This document shows positions 54,805 through 63,960 of a stretch of 64,000 nucleotides of DNA, piece after piece; within the stretch, counting starts at the first letter, position 1, and every line of letters starts with the position of its first letter. The notes under the pieces were generated by a model. The model was not told the DNA's origin. It did no database searches and saw nothing but the letters and a program-made list of their open reading frames with translations. Source of the stretch: JANMJD01 sp963828405 (GTDB taxonomy: Bacteria; Actinomycetota; Acidimicrobiia; Acidimicrobiales; Ilumatobacteraceae); NCBI GenBank assembly GCA_963828405.1, contig CAWHEG010000012.1:124001-188000 (forward strand), given 5' to 3'. The translations under genes and the position numbers were made by a program.

Positions 54805-56493
54805 TCACACGTACCAGGCCGCGGCGTCGGCCGGCAGTTCGGTCTCGTCGCCCAGAGGGGCCGACGAGACGATCGGGCGGCGGCCGTGCAGCAGATCCGT
54901 CGGCAACACCGTCGCCCGATCGCCGGTGTTGAGCACGGCCAGCAGTCCGGCACGCTCGAAGGCCACCAACGAGCCATGGCCCTCGAGCAGCACGTTGAAG
55001 TCGTCGCCGTGGATCTCGGCTCGTTCCCGCCGGGCGGCAAGCACCCGTCGGTAGACGTTGAGCGTCGAGTCGGGGTCGCCGTCCTGCAGGTCGGCCGCGA
55101 AACGGGCCCAGCCGGCCGGCTGCGGCATCCACGGCTCGGCACCGCCCGTCGGCGAGAAGCCGGCCGACACCCCGTCCGACTCGCTCCACGGTAGGGGCAC
55201 CCGGCATCCGTCACGACCGAGTTCCGCCCCCCCGGTGCGCAGGAAGATCGGATCCTGACGGGCTTCGTCGGGGATGTCGAGCACCTCGGGCAGGCCGAGC
55301 TCCTCACCGGCGTAGAGGTAGACCGAGCCGGGCAGGGCGCACATCAGCGTCGCCAGGGCGACGGCCCGGCGGGTGCCGAGCCCCACGTCGACCGGGGCAT
55401 CTGAGTTGATCAGGTTGTCGCCGCTGAACGCCGTGCGGGCGTCGGCGCGCCCGTAGCGGGTGACGCTGCGCTGGGCGTCGTGGTTGTTGTTCGTCCACGT
55501 CGGCATGATCCCGTCGGGCAGCAGGGCGCCGGCCGCGTCGACGATCGCCGTCCTCAGTGCCGCGGCGTCCCACGGCGAGAGCAGCAGGTCGAAGGCGAAT
55601 GTCTGGTGGAACTCCTCGGCGTTCACGTACTGGCGCAGGATGTCGGGCCGTCCCTTGGCGTAGGCCTCGGCGACGAGTACGAGCTCGCGGCCCGGGTGTT
55701 CGCGCTGGTACTGCTCAACGGTGCGCCGCCAACGGCGCCAGGCCACGTGACCCGACGCCAGCCAGCTGAAGTGGGGGTTGACGCCACCGATCGGATGGTC
55801 GTCGCCGGCGAAGGATCCGGTCACGTCGGGCAGGCCCGGGGTCTTGCCCAGCACGGTGACGGCATCGCAACGGAACCCGTCGACACCGCGGTCGAACCAG
55901 AAACGAAGGACGTCGTCGAACATCCGCGGGACCTCGGGGTTCTCCCAGTTGAGGTCGGGTTGCTGGGGCGTGAACACGTGGAGGTACCACTGCCCCGGGC
56001 TCCCGTCGGCTTCGGTCACCCTGGTCCACGTCGGCCCGGCGAAGACGCCGCGCCAGTTGTTCGGCGGCTCGTCGCCGTCGGGGCCCCGCCCGTCACGGAA
56101 GTAGAAGCGCTGCCGTTCGGGCGATCCGGGCGGCGATGCCAGGGCGGCCCTGAACCACTCGTGGTCCCAACTGCAATGGTTGGGCACGATGTCCATCATC
56201 ACCCGGATGCCGTGGCTCCGCGCGTCCGCCACGAGCCGGTCGAACCCTTCGAGCGTGCCGTACTCGCCGTGGATGGCGAAGTAGTCGGCGACGTCGTAAC
56301 CGTGGTCCCACTGCGGCGACGGATAGCACGGGGTGAGCCAGATGGCGTCGAGGCCGAGGGATGCCAGGTGGGGCAGTCTCGAGCGGATGCCTTCGAGGTC
56401 GCCGATGCCGTCGCCATCCGAGTCGGCGAAGGAACGCACGTAGATCTGGTACACGGCCGCCGTGGCCCACCAGGGCCGGGACGTGATGCTCAT
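54805..56493 (-). CDS. GH13 alpha-glucosidase
   Basis: This 562-residue glycoside hydrolase is of the oligo-1,6-glucosidase/alpha-glucosidase type. Conserved regions are WWATAAVYQIYVRSFADSDG, DIVPNHCSWDHEWF, GVDGFRCDAV (nucleophile Asp), LVLVAEAYAKG (acid Glu) and WTNNNHDAQRS (stabilising Asp). A C-terminal beta domain follows. No signal peptide, so it acts in the cytosol on imported oligosaccharides or trehalose/maltose-type sugars. It is convergent with mazG and divergent from eno. Confidence 0.9.
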   Translation of the reverse strand: MSITSRPWWATAAVYQIYVRSFADSDGDGIGDLEGIRSRLPHLASLGLDAIWLTPCYPSPQWDHGYDVADYFAIHGEYGTLEGFDRLVADARSHGIRVMMDIVPNHCSWDHEWFRAALASPPGSPERQRFYFRDGRGPDGDEPPNNWRGVFAGPTWTRVTEADGSPGQWYLHVFTPQQPDLNWENPEVPRMFDDVLRFWFDRGVDGFRCDAVTVLGKTPGLPDVTGSFAGDDHPIGGVNPHFSWLASGHVAWRRWRRTVEQYQREHPGRELVLVAEAYAKGRPDILRQYVNAEEFHQTFAFDLLLSPWDAAALRTAIVDAAGALLPDGIMPTWTNNNHDAQRSVTRYGRADARTAFSGDNLINSDAPVDVGLGTRRAVALATLMCALPGSVYLYAGEELGLPEVLDIPDEARQDPIFLRTGGAELGRDGCRVPLPWSESDGVSAGFSPTGGAEPWMPQPAGWARFAADLQDGDPDSTLNVYRRVLAARRERAEIHGDDFNVLLEGHGSLVAFERAGLLAVLNTGDRATVLPTDLLHGRRPIVSSAPLGDETELPADAAAWYV

Positions 56494-56738
56494 CGGGGGA
56501 TCTCCTCGTTTCGCGCGGACTCGTCGGGGATGACGGGCGGGGTACGGAGGAGCGCACCCGCCCGGGCCTGCGCGCCGGGGCGGAGCCGGTGGTCGAGCGG
56601 GCGATCAAGCCATGCTTCCATGGAACTCCGGATCGGGGCATCATCCACCCGACGATGCCCCGGACGATTGCCACCGAATCGCCCGGCGGGCTGGTTACCG
56701 TACTGGTCGAGTCCCCCACCCCTGGAGTGCAGTCACCG

Positions 56739-58022
56739 ATGTCCGAGATCGTGCAGGTTGTTGGTCGAGAAGTGCTCGATTCCCGCGGGAATCCGACGGT
56801 CGAGGTCGAAGTGGCGCTGTCGTCGGGAGCGCGCGGCCGGGCGATCGTCCCGTCTGGGGCCTCCACCGGCGAGCACGAGGCCGTCGAGCTGCGCGACGGC
56901 GGCAGTCGGTACGCCGGCAAAGGCGTGCTCACCGCCGTCGACCACGTCAACGGGGAGCTCGCCGATGCCCTCGACGGACTCGACGCCCTCGACCAGCGGA
57001 TCTGCGACCAGGTGATGATCGACCGGGACGCCACCGACAACAAGGGCCGGCTCGGGGCCAACGCCATCCTCGGCGCGTCGCTGGCCATCGCCAAGGCGGC
57101 GGCGACCGAGTTGGAGCTGCCGCTCTACCGCTACGTGGGCGGGCCCAACGCCCACGTCCTGCCCGTGCCGATGATGAACGTGGTCAACGGCGGAGTGCAC
57201 GCCGACAACACCATCGACCTGCAGGAGTTCATGGTCATGCCGGTCGGTGCGCCCAGCTTCCGCGAGGGCCTGCGCTGGGGCACCGAGGTGTACCACGTGC
57301 TGCGCAGGGTGCTCCACGACCGCGGGATGTCGACCGCCGTCGGCGACGAGGGCGGGTTCGCCCCCAACCTGGCCACCAACGAGGACGCCATCCGCCTGCT
57401 GGTCGAGGCGATCGAGAAGGCGGGCTACACCCCCGGCGACGACATCGCCATCGCCCTCGACCCGGCGACCAGCGAGCTGTACCGCGACGGCGCCTACCAC
57501 CTCGCCGGCGAGGGCAAGGTGCTGACCAGCGACGACTTCGTCGCCTACTGGCAGCGCCTCGCCGCCGCCTACCCGATCGTGTCGATCGAGGATGGCATGG
57601 CCGAGGACGACTGGGACGGCTGGAAGTCGCTCTCCGATTCCCTCGGCGACCGCGTGCAACTCGTCGGCGACGACCTGTTCGTCACCAACACCCGCCGTCT
57701 GCGGATGGGCATCGAACGGGGCGTGGCCAACAGCGTGCTGGTCAAGGTCAACCAGATCGGCAGTCTCACCGAGACGCTCGACACCGTCGAACTGGCCACC
57801 CGCCACGCCTACTCGAGCGTGATGAGCCACCGATCGGGTGAGACCGAGGACGTGACCATCGCCGACCTCGCCGTGGCCACCAACTGCGGGCAGATCAAGA
57901 CAGGTGCCCCGTGCCGCAGCGACCGCGTGGCCAAGTACAACCAACTGCTGCGCATCGAGGCCGATCTGGGCGAGGCGGCCGAGTACCGCGGCCGGCGATC
58001 GTTGTCGCGCGGGGCGCGCTGA
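56739..58022 (+). CDS. eno: Enolase
   Basis: Converts 2-phosphoglycerate to PEP. The 427-residue protein has ARGRAIVPSGASTGEHEA, NKGRLGANAILGASLA, catalytic GDEGGFAPNL, metal ligands IALDPATSE and SIEDGMAEDDWDGW, and VNQIGSLTETLD, MSHRSGETED. The ATG at 56739 gives MSEIVQVVGREVLDSRGNP. Followed 13 bases later by the FtsB-like gene, a usual actinobacterial pair. Confidence 0.96.
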   Translation: MSEIVQVVGREVLDSRGNPTVEVEVALSSGARGRAIVPSGASTGEHEAVELRDGGSRYAGKGVLTAVDHVNGELADALDGLDALDQRICDQVMIDRDATDNKGRLGANAILGASLAIAKAAATELELPLYRYVGGPNAHVLPVPMMNVVNGGVHADNTIDLQEFMVMPVGAPSFREGLRWGTEVYHVLRRVLHDRGMSTAVGDEGGFAPNLATNEDAIRLLVEAIEKAGYTPGDDIAIALDPATSELYRDGAYHLAGEGKVLTSDDFVAYWQRLAAAYPIVSIEDGMAEDDWDGWKSLSDSLGDRVQLVGDDLFVTNTRRLRMGIERGVANSVLVKVNQIGSLTETLDTVELATRHAYSSVMSHRSGETEDVTIADLAVATNCGQIKTGAPCRSDRVAKYNQLLRIEADLGEAAEYRGRRSLSRGAR

Positions 58023-58035
58023 CGGTGGGTCGCTG

Positions 58036-58716
58036 ATGCCGCGACGCCCGGCCGAGCCGGCGACCCGCAGCCGACGGACGCCGCCGCGCCCGGCGAGGGC
58101 CTCGACGCGTCCCGGGAAACGGGGCGACGGCGCCGCACCGGCGCGTCCCGCCAAGCCGGCAGGATCGGCCGGAGGGGTCAAGCCGAAGAAGCGGGCGACC
58201 GTGCCGCTCGACACCGTCTGGCGACGCCTCAGCCTCCGGCTGAGCTCGCAGCGCCCCGACGTCGGCGACCACACCCGCCTCGTGCTCCGCCGGCGCAACC
58301 GGTCGGTCCTCGGCCTCGGGGCGACGATCATCGCCGGGGCCGTGCTGGCCGCCGTGCTCGTCCTGCCCGTGCGGGCCTGGCTCAACCAACGCGACGAGCT
58401 GGCCGCCCGCAACCGCGAGCTGGCCGCCCTCGACGCCGCCAACGAGGATCTCGCCGCCCAGAACGACCGCCTGAGGACGGCACAGGGGATCAAGGACGCG
58501 GCCCGCCAGGACCTCGGCCTGATCGAGGACGGCGAAACCGTCATCGCCATGCTGCCCGCTCCCGTGACCGAGCTGATGCCGATCGGCTGGCCCTATTCCG
58601 TGGTCGGCCAGATCCTCACGGTGCGCCAGGCCTCGGCGATCCTGGCCGCGGCGACGACAACGGCCCCGGCGACCACGACCGCCACCACGACCGCCACCAC
58701 AGTCGCCCCGGGCTGA
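58036..58716 (+). CDS. Septum formation initiator (FtsB/DivIC-like)
   Basis: This 226-residue protein has a basic Ala/Pro/Arg-rich N-terminus and one membrane segment (LGATIIAGAVLAAVLVLPVRAW, about 96-117). A short coiled coil follows (QRDELAARNRELAALDAANEDLAAQNDRL, about 120-148), with KDAARQDLGLIEDGETVIAML after it. This is the FtsB/DivIC layout for the divisome. A Thr/Ala tail ends it. ATG 58036. Confidence 0.85.
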   Translation: MPRRPAEPATRSRRTPPRPARASTRPGKRGDGAAPARPAKPAGSAGGVKPKKRATVPLDTVWRRLSLRLSSQRPDVGDHTRLVLRRRNRSVLGLGATIIAGAVLAAVLVLPVRAWLNQRDELAARNRELAALDAANEDLAAQNDRLRTAQGIKDAARQDLGLIEDGETVIAMLPAPVTELMPIGWPYSVVGQILTVRQASAILAAATTTAPATTTATTTATTVAPG

Positions 58717-58799
58717 CCGGGTCCGCTACGGGGTGGGTCGCCGCCGATGGCTAGTGTCGGCCGTCGTAGTTTCGACATCCCACGCAGGGGGTTTTCCAG

Positions 58800-61088
58800 G
58801 TGGTCGGCAGCATTCTCGGTAATCGCGTTCTTCGCAAGGAGGATCCGAAGTTCCTCACCGTCGGAGGTCGGTACGTCGACGACATGCACGACGAGCCGCT
58901 GCTCGAGGGAGCCGCCCACGTCACCTACGTGCGCTCGACCGTCGCCCACGGGTCGATCACCGGGATCGATTCGAGCGAGGCGGCGACGATGCCCGGGATC
59001 ATCGGCGTCCACACCGCCGAGGACCTCGCCCTGCAGCCCGTCCCGGCGGGGTTCAACCCGGCCGTGACCCATACGCTGCTGGCCTCGGGCAAGGTCCGCT
59101 ACGTGGGCGAACCGGTCGTCGCCATCGTCTCGGAGACCAGGGCCCAGGGCGTCGACGCCGCCCAGACCGTGGTCATCGACTACGACGTGCTCGAGGCCCT
59201 CGTCGACGTGGAGACGGCGATGACCTCCTCGACGCTGCTCTACGAGACCGCCGGCAGCAACGTGGTGTTCGACTCCACGGCGCTCGGCATGCCCGACGTC
59301 ACCGGTGACGAGTTCTTCGAGGGTTGCGAGGTCGTCGTCAGCGCCCGCTTCGTCAACCAGCGCGTCGCCCCGTGCCCGCTCGAGGTGCGCGGCGCAGCGG
59401 CGGCCTGGGTCGACGGCCGGTTGTACCAGTGGTTGTCCACCCAGCACGCCCAGGGGGCGAGGGACCCGCTCGCCGCAGCCAACGGCGTCGACGCCGACAA
59501 GGTGCGGATCATCACCCCCGATGTCGGCGGCGGCTTCGGCGCCAAGATCGGCGCCTATGGCGAGGAGGTGCTGCTCGGCCCGCTCGCCCGCCTCCACGGC
59601 CGACCGATGACGTGGCGCGAGACCCGCTCCGAGTCGATGGTCGCCCTCGGCCACGGCCGGGCCCAGGTGCAGTACGTGACGATCGGCGGTTCGCGCGACG
59701 GCAAAGTGGCGGCGTACCGGCTGCGGGTCATCCAGGACTGCGGCGGATTCGCCGAGATCGCCACGATCCTCGCCCCGTTCATGACACGGCCGATGTCGTC
59801 GGCGGTCTACGCCTTCCCCAAGATCGAGTGCCGCACCACCTCGGTGGTCACCAACACCACCCCGGTGGTCGCCTACCGGGGCGCCGGACGCCCCGAGGCG
59901 ACGGCGGCGGCCGAGCGGGCGATGGACATGTTCGCCGCCGAGATCGGCATGGACCCCGTCGATGTCCGTCGCAAGAACCTGATCGCCGCGTTCAGCGAAC
60001 CGCACACCACGGTCATCGGGCAGACCTACGACGTCGGCGACTACGAGGGCGCGCTCGACAAGGCACTCGCCGCGGCCGGTTACGCCGATCTGCGCGCCGA
60101 ACAGGCGGCACGGCGGGCGTCGGGTTCCGTCAAGCAGCTCGGCATCGGGGTGAGCGTCTACGTCGAGATCACCGGAGGTGTGCCTCCGATGGGCGAGAAC
60201 GCCAAGGTCGAGATCACCGACGATGGTCGGGCGATCGTCTACACGGGCACGTCGCCGCACGGCCAGGGCCACATGACGTCGTGGGCGATGATCGCCAGTG
60301 AGCAGCTCGGCATCCCGATGGATTCCATCGAGCTGGTCTGGGGCGACACCGACCTGGTGCCGGCCGGTGGCGGCACGATGGGCTCGCGTTCGCTCCAACA
60401 AGGCGGCGCGGCCGTCAACCAGGCCTCGGAGCAGCTCGTCGACAAAGCCAAGGACATCGCCGCCCGGCTGCTCGAGGCGGACGCCGGGGACATCGTGCTC
60501 GACAAGGACACCGGCGCCTTCCACGTCGCCGGCACCCCGGCGGTGGCCAAGACCTGGGCCGAGCTGGCCGTGGCCAGCCACGACGACGGCGGCCTCAACG
60601 TCGAGACGTTCTTCGCCGCCTCGGGTCCGACCTTCCCGTTCGGGTCGCACGTCGCCGTCGTCGAGGTCGACATCGAGACCGGTCAGGTGCGCCACATCCG
60701 CCACGTGGCCTGCGACGATGCCGGCCGCGTGCTCAACCCGATGCTGCTCGAGGGCCAGATCCACGGCGGCGTCGCCCAGGGCACGGCCCAGGCCCTGTGG
60801 GAGGAGGTCCGCTACGACGAGGACGGCAACCCGATCACCTCGAACCTGGCCGACTACGCCTTCATCTCGGCCGCCGAACTGCCGTCGATCGAGGTCGTCC
60901 ACATGGAGACCCCGACCTTCATCAACCCGCTCGGCGCCAAGGGGATCGGCGAATCGGGCACCATCGGCTCGACACCCGCCGTGCACTCAGCCGTCGTCGA
61001 CGCCCTCTCACATCTCGGCGTGCGTCACATCGACATGCCGGTCACCGCCCAGCGGGTCTGGCAAGCCGTCAGCGACGCCAAGACCTGA
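58800..61088 (+). CDS. Molybdenum hydroxylase large subunit (form II CoxL / aldehyde oxidase type)
   Basis: This 762-residue member of the xanthine dehydrogenase/CO dehydrogenase family has KVRYVGEPVVAIVSETRAQ, VGGGFGAKIGAYGEEVLL, the active-site loop VVAYRGAGRPEATAAAER and the catalytic Glu in GAKGIGESGTIGS. True CO dehydrogenases (form I) have AYRCSFR in the loop; AYRGAGR marks form II, whose substrates are mostly unknown. The medium FAD and small 2Fe-2S subunits are not next to it in this window, which is unusual. GTG start at 58800. Confidence 0.87.
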   Translation: MVGSILGNRVLRKEDPKFLTVGGRYVDDMHDEPLLEGAAHVTYVRSTVAHGSITGIDSSEAATMPGIIGVHTAEDLALQPVPAGFNPAVTHTLLASGKVRYVGEPVVAIVSETRAQGVDAAQTVVIDYDVLEALVDVETAMTSSTLLYETAGSNVVFDSTALGMPDVTGDEFFEGCEVVVSARFVNQRVAPCPLEVRGAAAAWVDGRLYQWLSTQHAQGARDPLAAANGVDADKVRIITPDVGGGFGAKIGAYGEEVLLGPLARLHGRPMTWRETRSESMVALGHGRAQVQYVTIGGSRDGKVAAYRLRVIQDCGGFAEIATILAPFMTRPMSSAVYAFPKIECRTTSVVTNTTPVVAYRGAGRPEATAAAERAMDMFAAEIGMDPVDVRRKNLIAAFSEPHTTVIGQTYDVGDYEGALDKALAAAGYADLRAEQAARRASGSVKQLGIGVSVYVEITGGVPPMGENAKVEITDDGRAIVYTGTSPHGQGHMTSWAMIASEQLGIPMDSIELVWGDTDLVPAGGGTMGSRSLQQGGAAVNQASEQLVDKAKDIAARLLEADAGDIVLDKDTGAFHVAGTPAVAKTWAELAVASHDDGGLNVETFFAASGPTFPFGSHVAVVEVDIETGQVRHIRHVACDDAGRVLNPMLLEGQIHGGVAQGTAQALWEEVRYDEDGNPITSNLADYAFISAAELPSIEVVHMETPTFINPLGAKGIGESGTIGSTPAVHSAVVDALSHLGVRHIDMPVTAQRVWQAVSDAKT

Positions 61089-61122
61089 ACGTCGGCTTGA
61101 TCGTCGGTCCGGGCGGCGACGC

Positions 61123-61704
61123 TCAGCGTGCGGCGGGGAGCCCGCTGCGGGCCCCGGCGAGCACGAACCGGACCGAGTTGGCCACGTGGCGACCATCGGC
61201 CTCCCGCTCGGCGGGTGCGGACCGCCCGATGGCGCTCAGGCCGAATCCGGCGATGATCGACAGCACGGCCTGGCGGACCTCGTCGCGGGTCGATTCGTCG
61301 AGATCACCACGTCGTAGCTGCGCGTCGAGCAGCTCGAGCAGCCGATCCATTCCCGGCCACGAGGCGATCGGGCCGGGGGCGAGCGCACCGGCGACGGCGG
61401 TGACGGGGGGCATCGCGGCGAAGAGGGAACCTGCCAGGGCAACGACCTGGTCCTCCCAGGCCTGGCCCGTGTCGGCGAAGTCGATTCGACCGAGCGCCGC
61501 CTCGAGGATCTCCTCGAGGAGCGCGTGGCGATCGCGGAAGTGCCAGTGCAGCGCGGGAGGCCGCACGCCGATGATCCCGGCGATCCGCTTCAGGGTGAGG
61601 GCATCGGCGCCCTCGGCATCGAGGATGGCAAGACCGATCTCGATCGCCCGCTCGCGGACGTTCGATCGTGTCGCGGCCCCGCCTGGCACGCGTTCAGTTT
61701 GCAT
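61123..61704 (-). CDS. TetR family transcriptional regulator
   Basis: This 193-residue repressor has an N-terminal helix-turn-helix (ERAIEIGLAILDAEGADALTLKRIAGIIGVRPPALHWHF, residues about 18-56). A C-terminal ligand domain follows, similar to the TetR_C type (DQVVALAGSLFAAMPPVTAVAG). The ATG at 61704 (MQTERVPGGAA) is chosen over distant upstream codons. A palindrome overlaps the start codon. It is convergent with the CoxL-like gene. Confidence 0.85.
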   Translation of the reverse strand: MQTERVPGGAATRSNVRERAIEIGLAILDAEGADALTLKRIAGIIGVRPPALHWHFRDRHALLEEILEAALGRIDFADTGQAWEDQVVALAGSLFAAMPPVTAVAGALAPGPIASWPGMDRLLELLDAQLRRGDLDESTRDEVRQAVLSIIAGFGLSAIGRSAPAEREADGRHVANSVRFVLAGARSGLPAAR

Positions 61705-61713
61705 CGAATGCAA
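61699..61713. promoter_or_regulatory. Palindrome over the TetR start codon (candidate operator)
   Basis: TTGCAT-cga-ATGCAA, a perfect 6-bp inverted repeat with 3-bp spacer, includes the TetR ATG. TetR proteins often autoregulate from such sites. Confidence 0.45.
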
Positions 61714-61893
61714 TCTAACAAAGTTTGAGCTGTGTGCAGGCTCAACCACCGAATGTTCATCAAGACTTACTCTTCGTGGTATCTCTGACCCCGACAACCC
61801 GCGGGCGGCCGACCTCTGGACGTGGGTTTCGACACGTACGCAGCGTGAGGCAAGAATCCGGCTCGTGGTAAGGCAGGGCGTGGGGCCACCATC

Positions 61894-62736
61894 ATGATCG
61901 AGGTCGTACTCCCCCACCTGCGATCGCCGGTCACCGGGGTCTCACCGCTGCACGTCGACCCGACCGCCGAGGTCGAGCGGGCCCCGGCCGTGGGCCTGAT
62001 GACGGCCCGGCTGGTCGGACCGTCGGGCCAGGACCCGTCGCTCGTCGAGCTGGGCGTGTGGCAGGCGATGGGCCGCCATCGACCGGCGCGCACTGCGGCG
62101 CAACTGACCAACGTCTCGTTCCTCGTGCCGGGGGCGTACGAAGCGCTGTGGCGGCGTCGATCGCTCGGGCTGCTGTCGGGTCGCCCGTTCCCGGTGCGGG
62201 AGGAGATCGCCGAGATGCGCGCGGCGATCGGGGACGCCGAGGGCGCGTTGGTCGTCGACGTCGGCTGCTCGGAGGGGCTGTACGCCCGCCATCTGGCCAG
62301 GGTCGGCGCGAACGTGATCGCCATCGACCACAGCCGGGCCTTCCTCCGCCGCCTGCTCCACCGGGCGGCGATCAGCGGGGTGCACGTGGCCGCGGTGCGC
62401 GCCCTGGCCCAGCATCTACCGGTGATCGACGGCCACGCCGACGCCGTGGTGATCGGCGGGTCGTTGAACGAGATCGGTGACCGGGCCGGCGCCCTGGCCG
62501 AGGCGGCACGCGTGCTCAGACCGGGCGGCCGCTTGTTCGTGATGTCCGTGACCCGGGCCGACTCGGCCGCCGGACGGGTCCTGCAGCAGTCGACACGGCT
62601 GGCCGGGATCGCCTTCCCGACGCGGGCCGAGACGCTCGCCGGGATCGAGGCGGCGGGGTTCTCGATCATCGACCACCGCGACGACCGGGTCGTCGCCCGG
62701 ATCACCGCCGAACGGCCGGCGCCGGTCCCGGCATGA
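61894..62736 (+). CDS. SAM-dependent class I methyltransferase
   Basis: This 280-residue protein has a ubiE-like fold: GALVVDVGCSEGLYARHLAR (SAM motif I), VIAIDHSRAFLRRLL, HADAVVIGGSLNEI and AARVLRPGGRLFVMSVTRAD. The N-terminus (VVLPHLRSPVTG...) resembles a Trm112/zinc-ribbon-less leader, as in small-molecule methyltransferases. The substrate is unknown. ATG 61894. Nearby genes do not give a pathway. Confidence 0.82.
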   Translation: MIEVVLPHLRSPVTGVSPLHVDPTAEVERAPAVGLMTARLVGPSGQDPSLVELGVWQAMGRHRPARTAAQLTNVSFLVPGAYEALWRRRSLGLLSGRPFPVREEIAEMRAAIGDAEGALVVDVGCSEGLYARHLARVGANVIAIDHSRAFLRRLLHRAAISGVHVAAVRALAQHLPVIDGHADAVVIGGSLNEIGDRAGALAEAARVLRPGGRLFVMSVTRADSAAGRVLQQSTRLAGIAFPTRAETLAGIEAAGFSIIDHRDDRVVARITAERPAPVPA

Positions 62737-62742
62737 CCCGGT

Positions 62743-63533
62743 TCAGTTCGGCGGACGCCGGTTCAGGTCCTCGACCAGGGAGTTGCCGCCGTCGACCACG
62801 AGCATCGTGCCCGTGACGTACGAGGCGCCGGGGCTGGCCAGGAACTCGATGCAGGCCGCCGCCTCGTCCGGGGTCCCCGGTCGGGCCGCCGGGGTGGCGA
62901 ATCCGGCCTGCTGCTCCTTTCGAGCGCCGCCGCCGTGTTGATCCAACCGGGAGCGACGGCGTTGACCGTGATCCCGAGATGGCCGACCTCCAGGGCGAGT
63001 GCCCTGGTCATCCCCACCATGCCCGCCTTGGCCGCGGCATACGGCGACCCGTGGTCGAAGACGACCAGCGGACCCGACACCGACGACACGTTGACCACCC
63101 GGCCGTAGCGCCGTTGGCGCATCGAGGGGAGCACGGCTCTCGTCACGAGGAATGCGGTCGACAGGTTGCGGCTCAGCGCGTCGTTCCACTGGGCGAGGGT
63201 GAGCTCCTCGAAGGCCCCGTGGGCATCGCTCCCGGCGGCGATCGAGACCATCCCGGCGTTGTTGACCACGATGTCGACCGGTCCCAATCGGGCCGACGTG
63301 GCGGCGACGACCTCGGCGACCTGGCGCTCGTCGGTGAGATCGGCGATCAGGCCGATCGCCGTGATCCCCTCGGCGGCCAGTTCCCCGGCCCGATCGTGGA
63401 TCCGCCCGCTGGTCGACACGAGGGCGAGCGCGGCTCCGGCCCGACCGAGCCGCCGGGCCGCGGCGAAGCCGATGCCCAGCTCACTGCCGGCGCCGGTGAC
63501 GAGGGCGATCTGTCCGGCCATCGAGTCGTTCAT
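62743..63533 (-). pseudogene. Short-chain dehydrogenase/reductase, one frameshift near the end
   Basis: This NAD(P)-dependent SDR has VTGAGSELGIGFAAARRLG (Gly motif), NNAGMVSIAAG, active-site Ser (VNVSSVSG) and YAAAKAGM with Tyr and Lys. After NTAAALE at about 62921 the frame becomes Arg/Pro-rich, while the other frame ends correctly with GTPDEAAACIEFLASPGASYVTG and TMLVVDGGNSLV. One missing base in the TTT run at 62918-62920 (AAA on the coding strand) explains it. The repaired length is about 263 residues. Likely an indel error; the substrate is unknown. Confidence 0.87.
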
Positions 63534-63585
63534 GCGGCGTTGTTAGCAGCACCCCTCCGGGCGGACCAACCCGCCGGCAATCCGT

Positions 63586-63960
63586 TCAGTCGGCCAGCAC
63601 CAGGCAGAAGGGGTGGCCGGCCGGATCGAGGTAGACGCGGAAGTCCTCCGGTTCTGGCTGGAAGTCGGCCCTGCGGGCGCCGATCGCCAGCACGGCCGCC
63701 TCGCCGGCGTCCAGGTCGTCGACGTTGAAGTCGACGTGCGCCTGCTGCGGGTGCTCGGCGCCCGGCCAGACCGGCGGACGGTGATCGGCGACGCGTTGGA
63801 AGGCCAGCGTGGCACCGCCGTCACCGGCCAGTTTCACCCACTCCGAATCGGCGTCGCCGCTGCCGACGGGCCATCCGGTGATCCGCGAGTAGAAGGTGGC
63901 GAGGGCCATTGGGTCGGGGCAGTCGAAGGCGACGAGGCTGAACTTGGCGATGGCGGACAT
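63586..63960 (-). CDS. VOC family protein (glyoxalase-like)
   Basis: This 124-residue protein has one VOC domain: KFSLVAFDCPDPMALATFYSRITGWPV at the start, AHVDFNVDDLDAGEAAVLAIG and YLDPAGHPFCLVLAD at the end. It is common in actinobacteria as bleomycin-resistance/dioxygenase-like proteins without known substrates. ATG ends at 63960. Nothing else is seen to the window end. Confidence 0.85.
   Translation of the reverse strand: MSAIAKFSLVAFDCPDPMALATFYSRITGWPVGSGDADSEWVKLAGDGGATLAFQRVADHRPPVWPGAEHPQQAHVDFNVDDLDAGEAAVLAIGARRADFQPEPEDFRVYLDPAGHPFCLVLAD

Noticed and set aside
58593..60986. A 797-codon minus-strand open frame
   Set aside because: Antisense to the CoxL-like gene; no domain or ribosome-binding site.
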